Below, piece by piece: positions 33,479 through 42,179 of a DNA stretch of 64,000 nucleotides. Position 1 is the first letter of the stretch; the number at the start of each line of letters is the position of its first letter. The DNA lies in contig NZ_DAXW01000012.1 in the NCBI RefSeq assembly GCF_002506585.1, positions 135,647 to 199,646 of the forward strand, read 5' to 3'. Origin of the DNA: Methanoculleus sp. UBA430. GTDB lineage: Archaea; Halobacteriota; Methanomicrobia; Methanomicrobiales; Methanoculleaceae. The notes under the pieces were generated by a model, which saw nothing but the letters and a program-made list of their open reading frames with translations, was not told where the DNA came from and did not search any database. A program made the position numbers and the translations under genes.

Positions 33479-34726
33479 TCACGCGCCTCCGGGGTTGACG
33501 ACCCTCCCCATGAAGAGAATCGCGCCGGAGTCCTTCTCGACGATGAGGAAGACGAACGGGTGGTCCGCACGGAAGACGGGTGTGGCACCCCGCCCGCCTA
33601 TGACTCCGGTCGCGGCCGCGGCCTCGGTGCCCTCCTCGTTCACGTCGACGAACGCCTTATGGAAGACCCCGGTGATGAAGAGATCTTTCGTGCCGTCCAT
33701 CCCCGACAGGTCGGCATCACCGGCAAACGCCGTCGGCATCCCCATCGCAGCAAGCGCTCCCGGGAGAGGATACCCCGTCTCCAGCGTGAACTTCGGGAAG
33801 AAGACCCTGACGTTCTGCGGGACCAGGGAATCCTGCAGACCGGCAAGCCTCTCCGCGTCCAGGGCCTCCTCCGCAGCCGTCAGGTTCTCCCCTCCGGGGA
33901 GGAGGACGAGCATCGCGAGTTCGGTCTCGTTCCCGTGCGCGTACGGCATCTCGAGCACCTGGAGGGCCTCGGTCTCCGCGTACGGGTAGACGGCGTTCCC
34001 GTGCATCATCGCGACAGTCACCGTTTTGCCCGGTCCGACCTGGAACTCCTCTTTTGTCGTCTCGTTCGCGTCGAACTGTTCGACCCAGGTGCCTTTGAAG
34101 TAGATCGCGTTCGTGATCACGAGCCGGGTCATGGAGTCGATTGAACCCGGCGGCAGGAGGTCGCGGATCTTCTCTTCGGTCTTTTCCTCCACCCACCGGT
34201 TGATCGTCTCCCGCGACCCCTCGGGGTTCTCGATGAAGTCAAGGTTCGTGACGTTTGCCCCATACCAGCGGGCGGCCGTCTCAATATACTCCGGGAGGAA
34301 GGAGTACGTCTTCTCAGCCCAGAGGGCGTTTGCGGTGCGGAGAGTGTAGTTGCCGCTTCCGCGGTTCAACCCGGCGTCGATCGCGGCAAACCCTTCCCGC
34401 CGGAGGGTCTCGTTCGTCGGGAGGTGCAGCACCGCCCCGATCTCGTCGGCGGTCGCGCCGCGGGCGCCCTCGCAGGTGATCGCAAGGGCCGACGAGATGC
34501 TGTAGGGCGAGAAGAAGAGGTTGTCTCCCGCATGCGCCGGGTCGGCCGCGAGGTGCCGGAAGAGGTCGAACGCGAACCGGTTGTTCCCGGCCGCCACACT
34601 ATCGTCGGCTACGTGTACGCCGGAGATGGAATTCGTGCTCAGGGGTACGGTCCCGCAGACAGCCGGTCCCGCAACAATGAGCGCCAGAACCAGGATGCCT
34701 ATTCCAGAGATCAATAGTCTTTGCAT
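33479..34726 (-). CDS. Secreted serpin (serine protease inhibitor)
   Basis: 415 residues from the ATG at 34726, after GGGAGAG. Signal peptide MQRLLISGIGILVLALIVAG then PAVCG. The serpin fold is complete: NLFFSPYSISSALA, LRTANALWAEK, TRLVITNAIYFKGTW, FFPKFTLETGYPL, GVFHKAFVDVNEEGTEAAAA, and the C-terminal HPFVFLIVEKDSGAILFMGRVVNP. The reactive-loop hinge GTEAAAA has small residues at P15-P9, as in inhibitory serpins; the scissile bond should lie near GRGA, with an Arg at P2 or P1. Archaeal serpins are uncommon and probably guard against extracellular proteases. An inverted repeat lies at its promoter. Confidence 0.95.
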   Translation of the reverse strand: MQRLLISGIGILVLALIVAGPAVCGTVPLSTNSISGVHVADDSVAAGNNRFAFDLFRHLAADPAHAGDNLFFSPYSISSALAITCEGARGATADEIGAVLHLPTNETLRREGFAAIDAGLNRGSGNYTLRTANALWAEKTYSFLPEYIETAARWYGANVTNLDFIENPEGSRETINRWVEEKTEEKIRDLLPPGSIDSMTRLVITNAIYFKGTWVEQFDANETTKEEFQVGPGKTVTVAMMHGNAVYPYAETEALQVLEMPYAHGNETELAMLVLLPGGENLTAAEEALDAERLAGLQDSLVPQNVRVFFPKFTLETGYPLPGALAAMGMPTAFAGDADLSGMDGTKDLFITGVFHKAFVDVNEEGTEAAAATGVIGGRGATPVFRADHPFVFLIVEKDSGAILFMGRVVNPGGA

Positions 34727-34834
34727 CGTTCTCTCCCGTGGATGGCATCGAGGTGGCCGGTGATCCGCGAACCGGGTAACTTCCGGGCATCCACACGGAG
34801 TCTTTCTGCAGGAAGACGATAATACCGGCGAAAA

Positions 34835-34873
34835 CGTTCGATCCCGGTCGAACGGGTTCAAAAACTATATCAG
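34835..34873 (-). promoter_or_regulatory. Serpin promoter with overlapping inverted repeat
   Basis: Minus-strand GATATAGTTTTTG (about 34861-34873) is a TATA box. The 7-bp arms CGTTCGA and TCGAACG at 34835-34841 and 34848-34854 flank a six-base centre at about the expected transcription start. It could be an operator for the upstream ArsR-like regulator, or a short terminator. Confidence 0.35.
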
Positions 34874-35421
34874 TCACGTGGCTTCCCACCCGCAGGATCG
34901 GGAGACTGCGTCGCCGCACGCCTCTTCCGCCACCGGACATAGGCATACGTCATGAGGGCTCCCCCAATCACCGCGAGCGCGATCCCGGCAACGAGCAGTT
35001 CCACGGGAGGCCCCTCCGGGCCCGGGACACCACCACCCCCCGGCAGCGGGGGCACCGGCACCTCCCGGACCGGCGCCGTCAGAAAGGCCGTGAGGGCGGT
35101 TATCCCCCCGGCGAGGCTTGCCAGGCCCGCCGTCAGGATGATCCGGATCCGGGCGCTGCCGTGCGGTTGCAGGAGGCCGCGCCCCTCCGGCGTGAGCGCG
35201 TAGTATACCCAGGCGTGCCCGTCACCATCGGCAGCGACAAAACCGGCGTCGGTCAGCCTCTGCAGGTGGTGATGAACCGTGGACTTCGCCAGGTCGAGGT
35301 CGTCCGCGAGTTCCGTGACCGTCATCCTGCGTTCATTCAGAGTTTTTAGGATATCAAGCCGGGTCCCCGAGGCGAGAACCTCGAACGAATCCTTCGTCAG
35401 GACGATATCGACCGGCTCCAT
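34870..35421 (-). CDS. Membrane-anchored ArsR-like transcription regulator
   Basis: 183 residues. Residues 1-88 form an ArsR-type winged helix (SGTRLDILKTLNERRMTVTE, LDLAKSTVHHHLQRLTDAGF, WVYYALTPEGRGLL). No Cys/His metal site is visible. Two transmembrane helices follow (about 92-115 and 140-163), separated by a Pro/Gly-rich loop of about 25 residues probably outside the cell, and a basic tail. A membrane-tethered regulator could sense the cell surface. It lies just upstream of the serpin gene in the same direction, so control of the serpin is plausible but unproven. Confidence 0.85.
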   Translation of the reverse strand: MEPVDIVLTKDSFEVLASGTRLDILKTLNERRMTVTELADDLDLAKSTVHHHLQRLTDAGFVAADGDGHAWVYYALTPEGRGLLQPHGSARIRIILTAGLASLAGGITALTAFLTAPVREVPVPPLPGGGGVPGPEGPPVELLVAGIALAVIGGALMTYAYVRWRKRRAATQSPDPAGGKPRD

Positions 35422-35550
35422 GGGAAGGAGTTCGGGGAGGCGGGATATAACGATTCCGTTACCGTCGCCGTAGCGTAAGATGAAGCCTCTCCGCGCAGCC
35501 CGGGTCGGGCGGGAGCAGGGAACGACCCCTGCGCCCGTTCACAAAACAGC

Positions 35551-36267
35551 CTACTCTTTTGGTTTCTTCCCCGCCGCACAGACGTTATACGCCAGGTACG
35601 GCAGTTTCTCCTCGACGAAGGGCTCCACCTTCCGGGCAAGGTTAAAGACCGGGTCGGCGAGGTTTAGGTGTGCAAACGAGCACCGGCCGACCGAGACATC
35701 CTCGAACCCTGCATCCCGGAAGAGTCCGGCGATCTCGGCGTTGGTGTAGTAGTGCTCGTCAAAGTCGCCGACGCCCACCTTCTTCAGTCCGACCTTCTCC
35801 CCCACCTGGTAGAAGAGCGGAACGATGCTCGTGAAGACTGTCCTTGATAAGGTGCAGATGGCGATCCGGCCGCCGGGCTTCAGAACCCGGTAGCACTCCC
35901 TGAGCATTCCCTCCGGGTCCGGGACGTAGCTGAAGGCGAGCAGGCTCGCAAGGGCGTTGAAGGTCTCGTCCTTAAACGGGAGGACGTCGGCGGTCCCGAC
36001 GCAGAATCCGCTCTCAGGGCAGCGGTGCCGCCCGTGCCTGACCATCCCCGGGCTGATATCGAGCCCGACGGCCCGGCCGCCCTCCTCGACGTAGCGTTGC
36101 ACGAAGAGCCCGGTCCCGCACCCGAGGTCGAGGAGGAACCCGTCCCTTGGGAGCACGCTCATCACGTGATCGCAGATATGCTTGTGGTAACACTTCCCGC
36201 GGCGACCGTCGTAGCGGTCGTCATAGACGTCCGCGACCTCGTCATAATGTTGCTGTACTTTCTTCAC
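35551..36267 (-). CDS. Class I SAM-dependent methyltransferase
   Basis: 238 residues from the GTG at 36267, four bases after GGGAGGTG; this start overlaps the rfcS2 end by 26 bases. SAM-binding motif I is LLDLGCGTGLF, motif II GLDISPGMV, and CYRVLKPGGRIAICTLSRT is the UbiE/COQ5-like post-motif. The N-terminus VKKVQQHYDEVADVYDDRYD is typical of small-molecule methyltransferases. The C-terminal half has several Cys but no domain that fixes the substrate. It ends the ten-gene operon that starts with mptD; its role there is unknown. Confidence 0.88.
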   Translation of the reverse strand: MKKVQQHYDEVADVYDDRYDGRRGKCYHKHICDHVMSVLPRDGFLLDLGCGTGLFVQRYVEEGGRAVGLDISPGMVRHGRHRCPESGFCVGTADVLPFKDETFNALASLLAFSYVPDPEGMLRECYRVLKPGGRIAICTLSRTVFTSIVPLFYQVGEKVGLKKVGVGDFDEHYYTNAEIAGLFRDAGFEDVSVGRCSFAHLNLADPVFNLARKVEPFVEEKLPYLAYNVCAAGKKPKE

Positions 36268-37252
36268 TGAACACCTCCCGGGCGATCCGGGCAAGGAGTG
36301 CGTTGATCTGAACAAAATCGTTTGCGTTGTGGCAGAGCCGGTGGTCCGCGTCGGCGAGTGCGATCGCAAGGGCCGGGTGGTTGTACTCGCGCCGGATCAC
36401 CTGGCGGAGCTCGCCGACGACGTCCCGGGCCGAGAGCCCGTACTCGATCATCAGCGCTTCGGTGATCCGGCGTGCAACGTCGAAGTTGCCCGCACGGAGC
36501 GCGTCGAACGCAGACGCGGCGACATTCGCGGTCTCGGAGCGGGATACTTCTGCGAGGTCGAGGTCTTTCCCCGACGCGACGGTGATCTGGAGGTACATGA
36601 TTGCCCGCCGCAGGTCGCCCCGTGCGGCATGGACGATCAGGTCGAGTTCGTCGTCCGGGATTGTGGCTCCCTCCGCGGTGAGGATCTCCTGAAGGCGGGC
36701 GCGGATGACCCTGCTCTCAAGTGGGGCGAAGAAGAGCGGCAGGCAGCGCGACGCGATCGCGGGGATGATCGCCGATGGCCGGGTCGTGACGAAGATGAAC
36801 CGGCAGGTGGCGCTATAGCGCTCCATCGTCCGGCGCAGGGCCTGTTGCGCCTCAAACGTCAGGCCCTCGGCGTCCTCGACGACCATCAGTTTGAAGTCCG
36901 CATCGAGCGGGCGCATCGAGGCGTACCACTTCACGATGTACTTGAAGTTGGTGATCAGGCTCTGGTCCTTCCGGTAGACCAGGGCGAACCGCTCGTCCGT
37001 CTCAAGAGCGCTCTTCCCTCTCCCGAGGAGGCCGGCGGCGCTGAAGATGGTTGTGTTTGCTTCCCAGTTCTCGCCGTAGAGCCTCCGCGCCAGGCACTCG
37101 ACAGCCACGGTCTTCCCGGTGCCGTGCGGGCCGGAGACGAGCATGTGGGGCACGCTCCGCTTGTCCGCAAACGACACGAGGTGGCGGACGACCTCATCCT
37201 GTCCGATGATCTCGTCGCACCGTTTCGGCCGGTAGACCTCACTCCAGAGCAT
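36242..37252 (-). CDS. Replication factor C small-subunit paralogue with altered ATPase motifs
   Basis: 336 residues. Overall an RFC clamp-loader small subunit: EVYRPKRCDEIIGQDEVVRH, Walker A GPHGTGKT, the helix QQALRRTMERYSATCRFIF, the arginine-finger motif SRC (IASRCLPL), sensor 2 GDLRRAIMYLQ, and the C-terminal collar. The Walker B site, LDEAD in the paralogue at 54026, reads VEDAE here, and the sensor 1 Asn (SCNYSSK) is replaced (VTTRPSA). It may therefore bind ATP poorly or not hydrolyse it while still giving an arginine finger. Some methanogens are known to have two different RFC small subunits. It overlaps genes on both sides in the CoA operon. Confidence 0.88.
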   Translation of the reverse strand: MLWSEVYRPKRCDEIIGQDEVVRHLVSFADKRSVPHMLVSGPHGTGKTVAVECLARRLYGENWEANTTIFSAAGLLGRGKSALETDERFALVYRKDQSLITNFKYIVKWYASMRPLDADFKLMVVEDAEGLTFEAQQALRRTMERYSATCRFIFVTTRPSAIIPAIASRCLPLFFAPLESRVIRARLQEILTAEGATIPDDELDLIVHAARGDLRRAIMYLQITVASGKDLDLAEVSRSETANVAASAFDALRAGNFDVARRITEALMIEYGLSARDVVGELRQVIRREYNHPALAIALADADHRLCHNANDFVQINALLARIAREVFSEESTATL

Positions 37253-37970
37253 GGGCCAATCTCTCTCTCATCTCATCTATTGCCGCCCGGAGAAGATAGG
37301 TATTGTCAAGCGTGGCGATCAGGCGTTCACCCTCGCCGGGCTCAAGGGAGGCGCACGCCGCGGTGATCGCGGGGATGGCGCGCGTCACCTCGTCGACGAT
37401 CGTCAGGGTCGCCGTGCGGGCGGTCCGGGAGAGCGGGTTTAAGTCGACGGTGATGACGGTCTTTCCCATCGCCCGGAGCGCCTCACAGCGGTCCCCATCC
37501 TCAAGGGGCACGAGAACGACGTCGGCGTCCCCGATCCCCCCCGGAAGGCAGAGCGCGCGGTCGTGGGAGAGCGGGACGAGCCGTTCCGGTGTCCCGGAGA
37601 GGACCCGGGCGCCATGCTCCGTAAGAAGCCGGGTGATCAGCCGTATTCGTTCGTCGGTCCGGTGGAAGAGGTTCACCTCGACGTCGGCGCCGCTCGCATT
37701 CTGGAGCGCCGCGACCTCAGCCGCCGCCAGCGCCGCCGTGTTCCCGTTCACCGATATCACCGCGTGCCGGGCGGCAAGAAGCATCGCTGCAGCCGTCCGG
37801 GCGGCGAGAGCAGCGCTCTCGGTCGTTTTCTCACCGAGCAGGTAGTCGAACGCCTCCCCGCGCCCGTGGGCTGCAAGCCCCTCGAGGGCGACGACGCCCT
37901 CGCGGGCGTATTGAGCCAGCCGTTCGCGGGCGATCAGGGAGCGGTAGCGTGGATGGTCTTTGGGTATCAT
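37239..37970 (-). CDS. 4-phosphopantoate-beta-alanine ligase (phosphopantothenate synthetase)
   Basis: 243 residues. This archaeal enzyme joins 4-phosphopantoate and beta-alanine with ATP in CoA synthesis, replacing bacterial PanC in a different reaction order. Recognised from IPKDHPRYRSLIARERLA at the N-terminus, SVNGNTAALAA, VEVNLFHRTDERI, GDADVVLVPLEDGDRCEAL, and KTVITVDLNPLSRTARTA. Its upstream neighbour is pantoate kinase, which makes the substrate, with a four-base overlap. Complete and of normal length. Confidence 0.93.
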   Translation of the reverse strand: MIPKDHPRYRSLIARERLAQYAREGVVALEGLAAHGRGEAFDYLLGEKTTESAALAARTAAAMLLAARHAVISVNGNTAALAAAEVAALQNASGADVEVNLFHRTDERIRLITRLLTEHGARVLSGTPERLVPLSHDRALCLPGGIGDADVVLVPLEDGDRCEALRAMGKTVITVDLNPLSRTARTATLTIVDEVTRAIPAITAACASLEPGEGERLIATLDNTYLLRAAIDEMRERLAHALE

Positions 37971-38809
37971 GGTCTCGTCTCGATAAGATATGCGCCGCGG
38001 CGTGCGACCTCCAGGCGGTAGACCTCCCCGAACCGGGAGAGCACCCGCTCCGCGCCGGGGCCACAGGCAAAGACGCCGTTTCCAAGCATCGTCATGCTGG
38101 CCGGGACCCCCGAGCCGTCGCAGGCCTCGAGCACCCCCCGCACCTCCGGCGCGATGAGCCCGCTCTTCTCCGCGAATCCTCGTGAGAGACGACAGAAGTC
38201 GGCGAGGCCGCGTGGGCAGCGGTCCGGATATGCAGCGGCGATCCGCGCCATCGCCTCCCCCGAGGAGAGGACCGAGGCGGTCGGGAGCGGGCCGAGGCTC
38301 ATGGCGTAGAGCGGCTCCGGTGGGTAGAATCGGGTGATATCGGCGTGGATCCCCGGCCCCGTTCTGCAGACGACCCCGCCGGCCTGGCTTGCGGCGACGT
38401 CCCCGAGGCCGGAACGGTGGAGAACCTCAGCCTCATGGGCCCTCTCGGCCGCCTCGTCCGCCGAGAGGCCGAGGTCGAAGAGGTGGTTTGCCGCCGTGAG
38501 GGTTGCAAGGAGCGCCGCCGCCGAGAGGCCGAACCCGGCGCCGATGGGGAGCCGGCACTCCGTCGTGACGACGGCCGTGACTCCCAGCCGTTCGAGGGCG
38601 TATTCGACCGGCGGCGATCCGGCGGTAACACGACCCTGCCGGACCACCCGGACGCTTGTTGCACGGGCGGGGCTGACGGTCGAGCGCACCCCTTCATCGA
38701 TGACCACGCCGGCCCCGACGCTCCCGGTGGCTGCGGGGTCGCCCCCCTCGACCCGTTTGAAGTACCCGGATATGTGGCCTGGGGAGAAGGCTACAGCAGT
38801 CCGGACCAT
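37967..38809 (-). CDS. Pantoate kinase (GHMP family)
   Basis: 280 residues. It phosphorylates pantoate, the archaeal-specific step before 4-phosphopantothenate formation. The GHMP ATP-binding motif appears as LPIGAGFGLSAAALLATLTA, with a N-terminal substrate region AFSPGHISGYFKR and a C-terminal glycine loop ASMTMLGNGVFACGPGAE. The catalytic-type segment SGLGDVAASQAGGVV is present. It lies between coaBC and the phosphopantothenate synthetase gene with short overlaps at both ends, so the three consecutive CoA-pathway enzymes are co-translated. Confidence 0.92.
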   Translation of the reverse strand: MVRTAVAFSPGHISGYFKRVEGGDPAATGSVGAGVVIDEGVRSTVSPARATSVRVVRQGRVTAGSPPVEYALERLGVTAVVTTECRLPIGAGFGLSAAALLATLTAANHLFDLGLSADEAAERAHEAEVLHRSGLGDVAASQAGGVVCRTGPGIHADITRFYPPEPLYAMSLGPLPTASVLSSGEAMARIAAAYPDRCPRGLADFCRLSRGFAEKSGLIAPEVRGVLEACDGSGVPASMTMLGNGVFACGPGAERVLSRFGEVYRLEVARRGAYLIETRP

Positions 38810-39921
38810 ACCGCCGCCGCGACCTCCTCTTTGCTCCCCGTCACATCGGTGACCCCGCCGGCCGTCATGAGCCGGAACGACCCCTCCGCCGCCCCCATCG
38901 CCGGGGGCGCGTTCACAACGACCATCCTCGCGCCCGCCTCAAGCATCGCCCGCGCCCGCTCCTCCTCGTGCCAGCCGAGTTTGAAGGCCACCGTCACGGG
39001 GCGGCAGGCCGCCATCACTTCGTCGATGATCTTCGGGAGCGGATTGAGCCGGACGGTCCGGGGCGAGCCGCTCGGGATCTTGCCCTCCCGCCGTTCAGGG
39101 GCAAAGTCCGATATCGCCGCCGCGCTGACGTAGACATCGACCCCCTCGTTGCGGCAGACCGAGAGGACCGCCTCACGCATCTCTGCGGCGGTCGTGACAC
39201 GGATGTTTCGGATGCACGGGAACGAGCCCGCATGCACCACCGTCACATCGGCGCCGAGCCGGAAGGCCTCGAGGGCGAGCGCCCGGCCCATCCGCCCGGT
39301 CGATCGGGTGGTGAGGACCCGGACGTCGTCGAGCGGCTCTGCGCACGCCCCGCTCGTGATCAGGACCTTCTTCCCCGCGAGCGGCCGGCCGGAGACCGCC
39401 CGCTCGGCGTGGAGGACGACGACCGTATTATCGGCGACCTTCGCCTTCCCCTCCTCGATCCGGGGGTCGATGACTTCGATGCCCCAGGAGCGGAGCCGCC
39501 GGAGATTCTCGGCGACACCCGGGTGGCGGTACATACTCTCGTGCATCGCCGGGGCGAGGACCACCGGCATCCCGCGGCCGAGCGCCGTCGTGGCGAAGGT
39601 GGTCACGGGGGTGTCGTCGATCCCGCAGGCGATCTTGCCGATCGTGTTCGCCGTCGAGGGCGCGATGAGGAGGAGGTCCGCCGCCCCGCCTTCCCCGCAA
39701 TAGAGGACATGCTCCACGAGACCGGTGATCCGGGTCACCACGGGGCGGGCGGTCGCGTAAGCCAGGGCGTCGGGGTGGATGATCCCGGCCGCCGCCTCCG
39801 TCATGACCGCCTGCACCGTCGCGCCCTCGCGGCGGAGGGCGTGGGCGAGTTTCACCGTCTCGACGGCCGCAATGCTCCCCGTCACGGCGAGGACCACCGT
39901 CTTTCCCGAAAGCGTCTTCAC
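38791..39921 (-). CDS. coaBC: Bifunctional phosphopantothenoylcysteine decarboxylase/ligase
   Basis: 376 residues from the GTG at 39921, which overlaps the taw2 stop (GTGA) after an AGGATGTGA ribosome-binding site; an ATG at 39951 is less likely. The N-terminal CoaC flavoprotein domain has VTGSIAAVETVKLAHAL, LLIAPSTANTIGKIACGIDD and the active-site PAMHESMYRHP. The C-terminal CoaB ligase starts near residue 185 with KKVLITSGACAEPLDDVRVL and TRSTGRMGRALA, and contains SAAAISDFAPE. It makes phosphopantetheine from phosphopantothenate and cysteine. Both domains look complete. Confidence 0.94.
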   Translation of the reverse strand: MKTLSGKTVVLAVTGSIAAVETVKLAHALRREGATVQAVMTEAAAGIIHPDALAYATARPVVTRITGLVEHVLYCGEGGAADLLLIAPSTANTIGKIACGIDDTPVTTFATTALGRGMPVVLAPAMHESMYRHPGVAENLRRLRSWGIEVIDPRIEEGKAKVADNTVVVLHAERAVSGRPLAGKKVLITSGACAEPLDDVRVLTTRSTGRMGRALALEAFRLGADVTVVHAGSFPCIRNIRVTTAAEMREAVLSVCRNEGVDVYVSAAAISDFAPERREGKIPSGSPRTVRLNPLPKIIDEVMAACRPVTVAFKLGWHEEERARAMLEAGARMVVVNAPPAMGAAEGSFRLMTAGGVTDVTGSKEEVAAAVWSGLL

Positions 39922-40796
39922 GATATCGTCACATCCTGCACCATATGCCACGCGTGCGGACCGTACTTCTTCACCCGGCGGGAGGCGATCGCCGCCCGAA
40001 ATCCCGCCTCTGCCGCCTGCTCCCGGATCGTGTCCGCCTGCTCCCCGATGCTGTGGACGTGGAGCACGCTGCCCGTCCGGACGTGGGCGAGGGCGTCGGC
40101 AAGCATCGAGGGTGCGTCGAAGTGCCCCATCAGGACCCGGTCGTAGACCCCGGAAACGAGGTCCCGGCAGTCCCCGACCTCCGCCGTGATGCGGTCCGCG
40201 ACATGGTTTGCCATACTATTGCGCCTCAGGTATTCAAAGGCTATCGGATTGATCTCCATCGCGTGGACCGCCGCACCGCCTGCGGCCGCAGGTATGGAGA
40301 AGTACCCGATCCCGGCGAACATATCGGCGACCCGCTCGCCGGGCCGGACGAGGGAGGCGATCCGTGCTTTCTCAGTCCGATTGCCCTGCGCAAACATCAC
40401 CCTTGTCGGGTCAAGAATGAACGTGTAGCCCTGCTCGCGGTGGCGGACCTCGCCGGCGGTGCCGTAGAGGACCTCGACGTCAGGGACGCGCATCGCGCCG
40501 GTATACCCCCTGATCCGGACGATCCCCCGGGGACGGCAGTGGCGCACGATCGCGGCGAGTTCCTCCTCCGACGGTACCTCGCCGTGGAGGACTGCGATAT
40601 CGCCGATGAGGTGGTAGCCCCGGCCCCGGTAGGGTTCCCGCTCGGGAAGGTCCGTGTCGGCCGGATACCCCTCCCCGACCGGGACCCAGGCGATGCCGCC
40701 CTCGACGTAAGGCCGGCGGGTGCGGTCCACCCACTCTGCATCCTGGAGGCTGGCGAGGGCGCCCGCCGGCATCTTCCGAGCACGCATGGCAGTCAC
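39918..40796 (-). CDS. taw2: Taw2-like wyosine tRNA modification enzyme (Trm5/Tyw2 family)
   Basis: 292 residues. SAM-binding domain with VADMFAGIGYFSIPAA, AVHAMEINPIAFEYLRRN and ITAEVGDCRD. The DMFAGIGYF form is typical of Tyw2/Taw2, which transfers aminocarboxypropyl from SAM to a wyosine precursor at G37 of tRNA-Phe, while Trm5 methyltransferases usually read FAGVGPF with an NLP motif later; here VLMGHFDAP replaces that. The N-terminal D2-like region is EVLYGTAGEVRHREQGYTF. The gene overlaps nmd3 by four bases. Trm5-type m1G37 activity cannot be fully ruled out. Confidence 0.8.
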   Translation of the reverse strand: MTAMRARKMPAGALASLQDAEWVDRTRRPYVEGGIAWVPVGEGYPADTDLPEREPYRGRGYHLIGDIAVLHGEVPSEEELAAIVRHCRPRGIVRIRGYTGAMRVPDVEVLYGTAGEVRHREQGYTFILDPTRVMFAQGNRTEKARIASLVRPGERVADMFAGIGYFSIPAAAGGAAVHAMEINPIAFEYLRRNSMANHVADRITAEVGDCRDLVSGVYDRVLMGHFDAPSMLADALAHVRTGSVLHVHSIGEQADTIREQAAEAGFRAAIASRRVKKYGPHAWHMVQDVTIS

Positions 40797-41836
40797 CCAA
40801 CGATGACCAGACGGTCCTGTTCCTCGTCGCGGAGCACCCGGATCGGCTGCCCCTCCACCGGGAACGTCCAGGGAACCGGGCTCTGTTCCCGCGTCTGGTA
40901 GGTCTTCGGGTCCATCAGCCCCACCAGGTCCGGTTGCGTGAAGACGACGAGCGCGGACTCGGCGTCACGAGTGTTCCCGAGGAGGCGCTCGACCTCGCCT
41001 TCGGCAAGGGTCCGGGTCATGCCGCTCTGCAGGTCGAAGACCCGGAGGCGCTGCCCGTCGATCTCGCGCACCTCGAAGTAACCGCCCCGGGAGACCACCA
41101 CGTCACCTCTCTGGTAGAACGGAAGTCGAATAGAGTAGGTGATCCGGTAGAGCGCTTTCCCCTCCTTCTCGCCGACCAGTTTCGGGTGGGTCGTATACCG
41201 CCCGCCGAGAGCCCCCGTTATCCCCCGGGCGAGCTCCTGGCCGAGGTGCTGGGACCCGACGGTGACATCGACACCGTCCTTCGACTCTTCCAGCTCCGAT
41301 ATGAACGAGAACCGGTCCCCCGACTCCTGGAGCGTCTCCTCGATCTGCTCTGCGATCTTCGTCGCGATCTCGCGCTCGTAGGCGTTGATCTTTCTGTTCG
41401 TAGCCCGTACCTGGACGATCCCCTCGTAGTAGCCCCCGGAGATCCGGCTGCACCGGTCGCAGGACTCTTTCTGCCAGAGGATCTGGGTCTCGCAGGTCTC
41501 CCGGACCGGGACCGAGTAGAGGGTCGCCTCCACCTCGATGGTGCAGTTCGTCCGGCTCAACCCGGTCTCCTCCGACCTGACGGTGACCCGGATCTCCTTT
41601 GCATCCTCGTGAATATCGACCGCCGATACCGCCAGCTCCGCGATGAGGTCCTCACGCGGCACCTTCAGGTCCGACCAGGTCTTGCCACGCTTCTGCGACT
41701 CGCAGACCGGACAGTAGACGGCCATCACACGGGGCCGGCAGGTCAGCAGCCGGACGTCCGCGGCCCGGCACTGCGGGCAGAGTCCTTCCTCGGTCGGCTT
41801 CCCGCAACGGGGGCAGATGCTCGTCTGTATGGTCAT
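40793..41836 (-). CDS. NMD3-family protein
   Basis: 347 residues. N-terminal zinc ribbons: CPRCGKPTEEGLCPQC (four Cys) and YCPVCESQKRGKTWSDLK, then a third CDRC pair near residue 126. The C-terminal half holds mixed beta domains, with VDVTVGSQHLGQELARGITG, TTHPKLVGEKEGKALYRITY and the OB-like RGDVVVSRGGYFEVREIDG, as in eukaryotic NMD3. In eukaryotes NMD3 exports the 60S subunit; archaeal homologues lack the export signals and are thought to act in large-subunit assembly. It is linked to translation genes here (taw2, DUF424). Confidence 0.9.
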   Translation of the reverse strand: MTIQTSICPRCGKPTEEGLCPQCRAADVRLLTCRPRVMAVYCPVCESQKRGKTWSDLKVPREDLIAELAVSAVDIHEDAKEIRVTVRSEETGLSRTNCTIEVEATLYSVPVRETCETQILWQKESCDRCSRISGGYYEGIVQVRATNRKINAYEREIATKIAEQIEETLQESGDRFSFISELEESKDGVDVTVGSQHLGQELARGITGALGGRYTTHPKLVGEKEGKALYRITYSIRLPFYQRGDVVVSRGGYFEVREIDGQRLRVFDLQSGMTRTLAEGEVERLLGNTRDAESALVVFTQPDLVGLMDPKTYQTREQSPVPWTFPVEGQPIRVLRDEEQDRLVIVG

Positions 41837-41839
41837 AGG

Positions 41840-42133
41840 TTATATCCTGAATATCTGGGCATGGGGCACGTCGCCGATCATGATGCAGTCTTCCTCTGCG
41901 ATCAGCCCTATGGCGATGGCGAGGGCTACGACACGCTTCCCTATAATATTAGCGTTCGTCGCGCACGACAGAGCCTCCTTGACCTCCTCCTCGGCGGCAC
42001 GCTCCGTACCATAAAATCCTCCGGTGATACAGATTTCTATGTCTCCATGCGCCAGAGTGACGTCGAGCAGTTCGGCGTCGCAGGCAGCCACCACCTCACC
42101 GGCGCCGGGCATGCGGTGAACTTTCAGGTGCAT
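41840..42133 (-). CDS. DUF424 family protein
   Basis: 97 residues. MHLKVHRMPGAGEVVAACDA, EICITGGFYGTERAAEEEV, and the later ATNANIIGKRVVALAIAIGL match the small archaeal family DUF424, common next to translation genes. NIIGKRVV is the most conserved block. Function unknown. It lies three bases upstream of nmd3 in the same operon. Confidence 0.85.
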   Translation of the reverse strand: MHLKVHRMPGAGEVVAACDAELLDVTLAHGDIEICITGGFYGTERAAEEEVKEALSCATNANIIGKRVVALAIAIGLIAEEDCIMIGDVPHAQIFRI

Positions 42134-42179
42134 CTCAGATCTCTTGGACGGGAGTCGTCAAAAAGGTGCGCTGTTGTGG

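Noticed and set aside
33012..33989. Long plus-strand frame over hicB and serpin
   Set aside because: Antisense to well-supported serpin and hicB genes; composition rich in Arg, Ser and Pro as in shadow frames of high-GC DNA.
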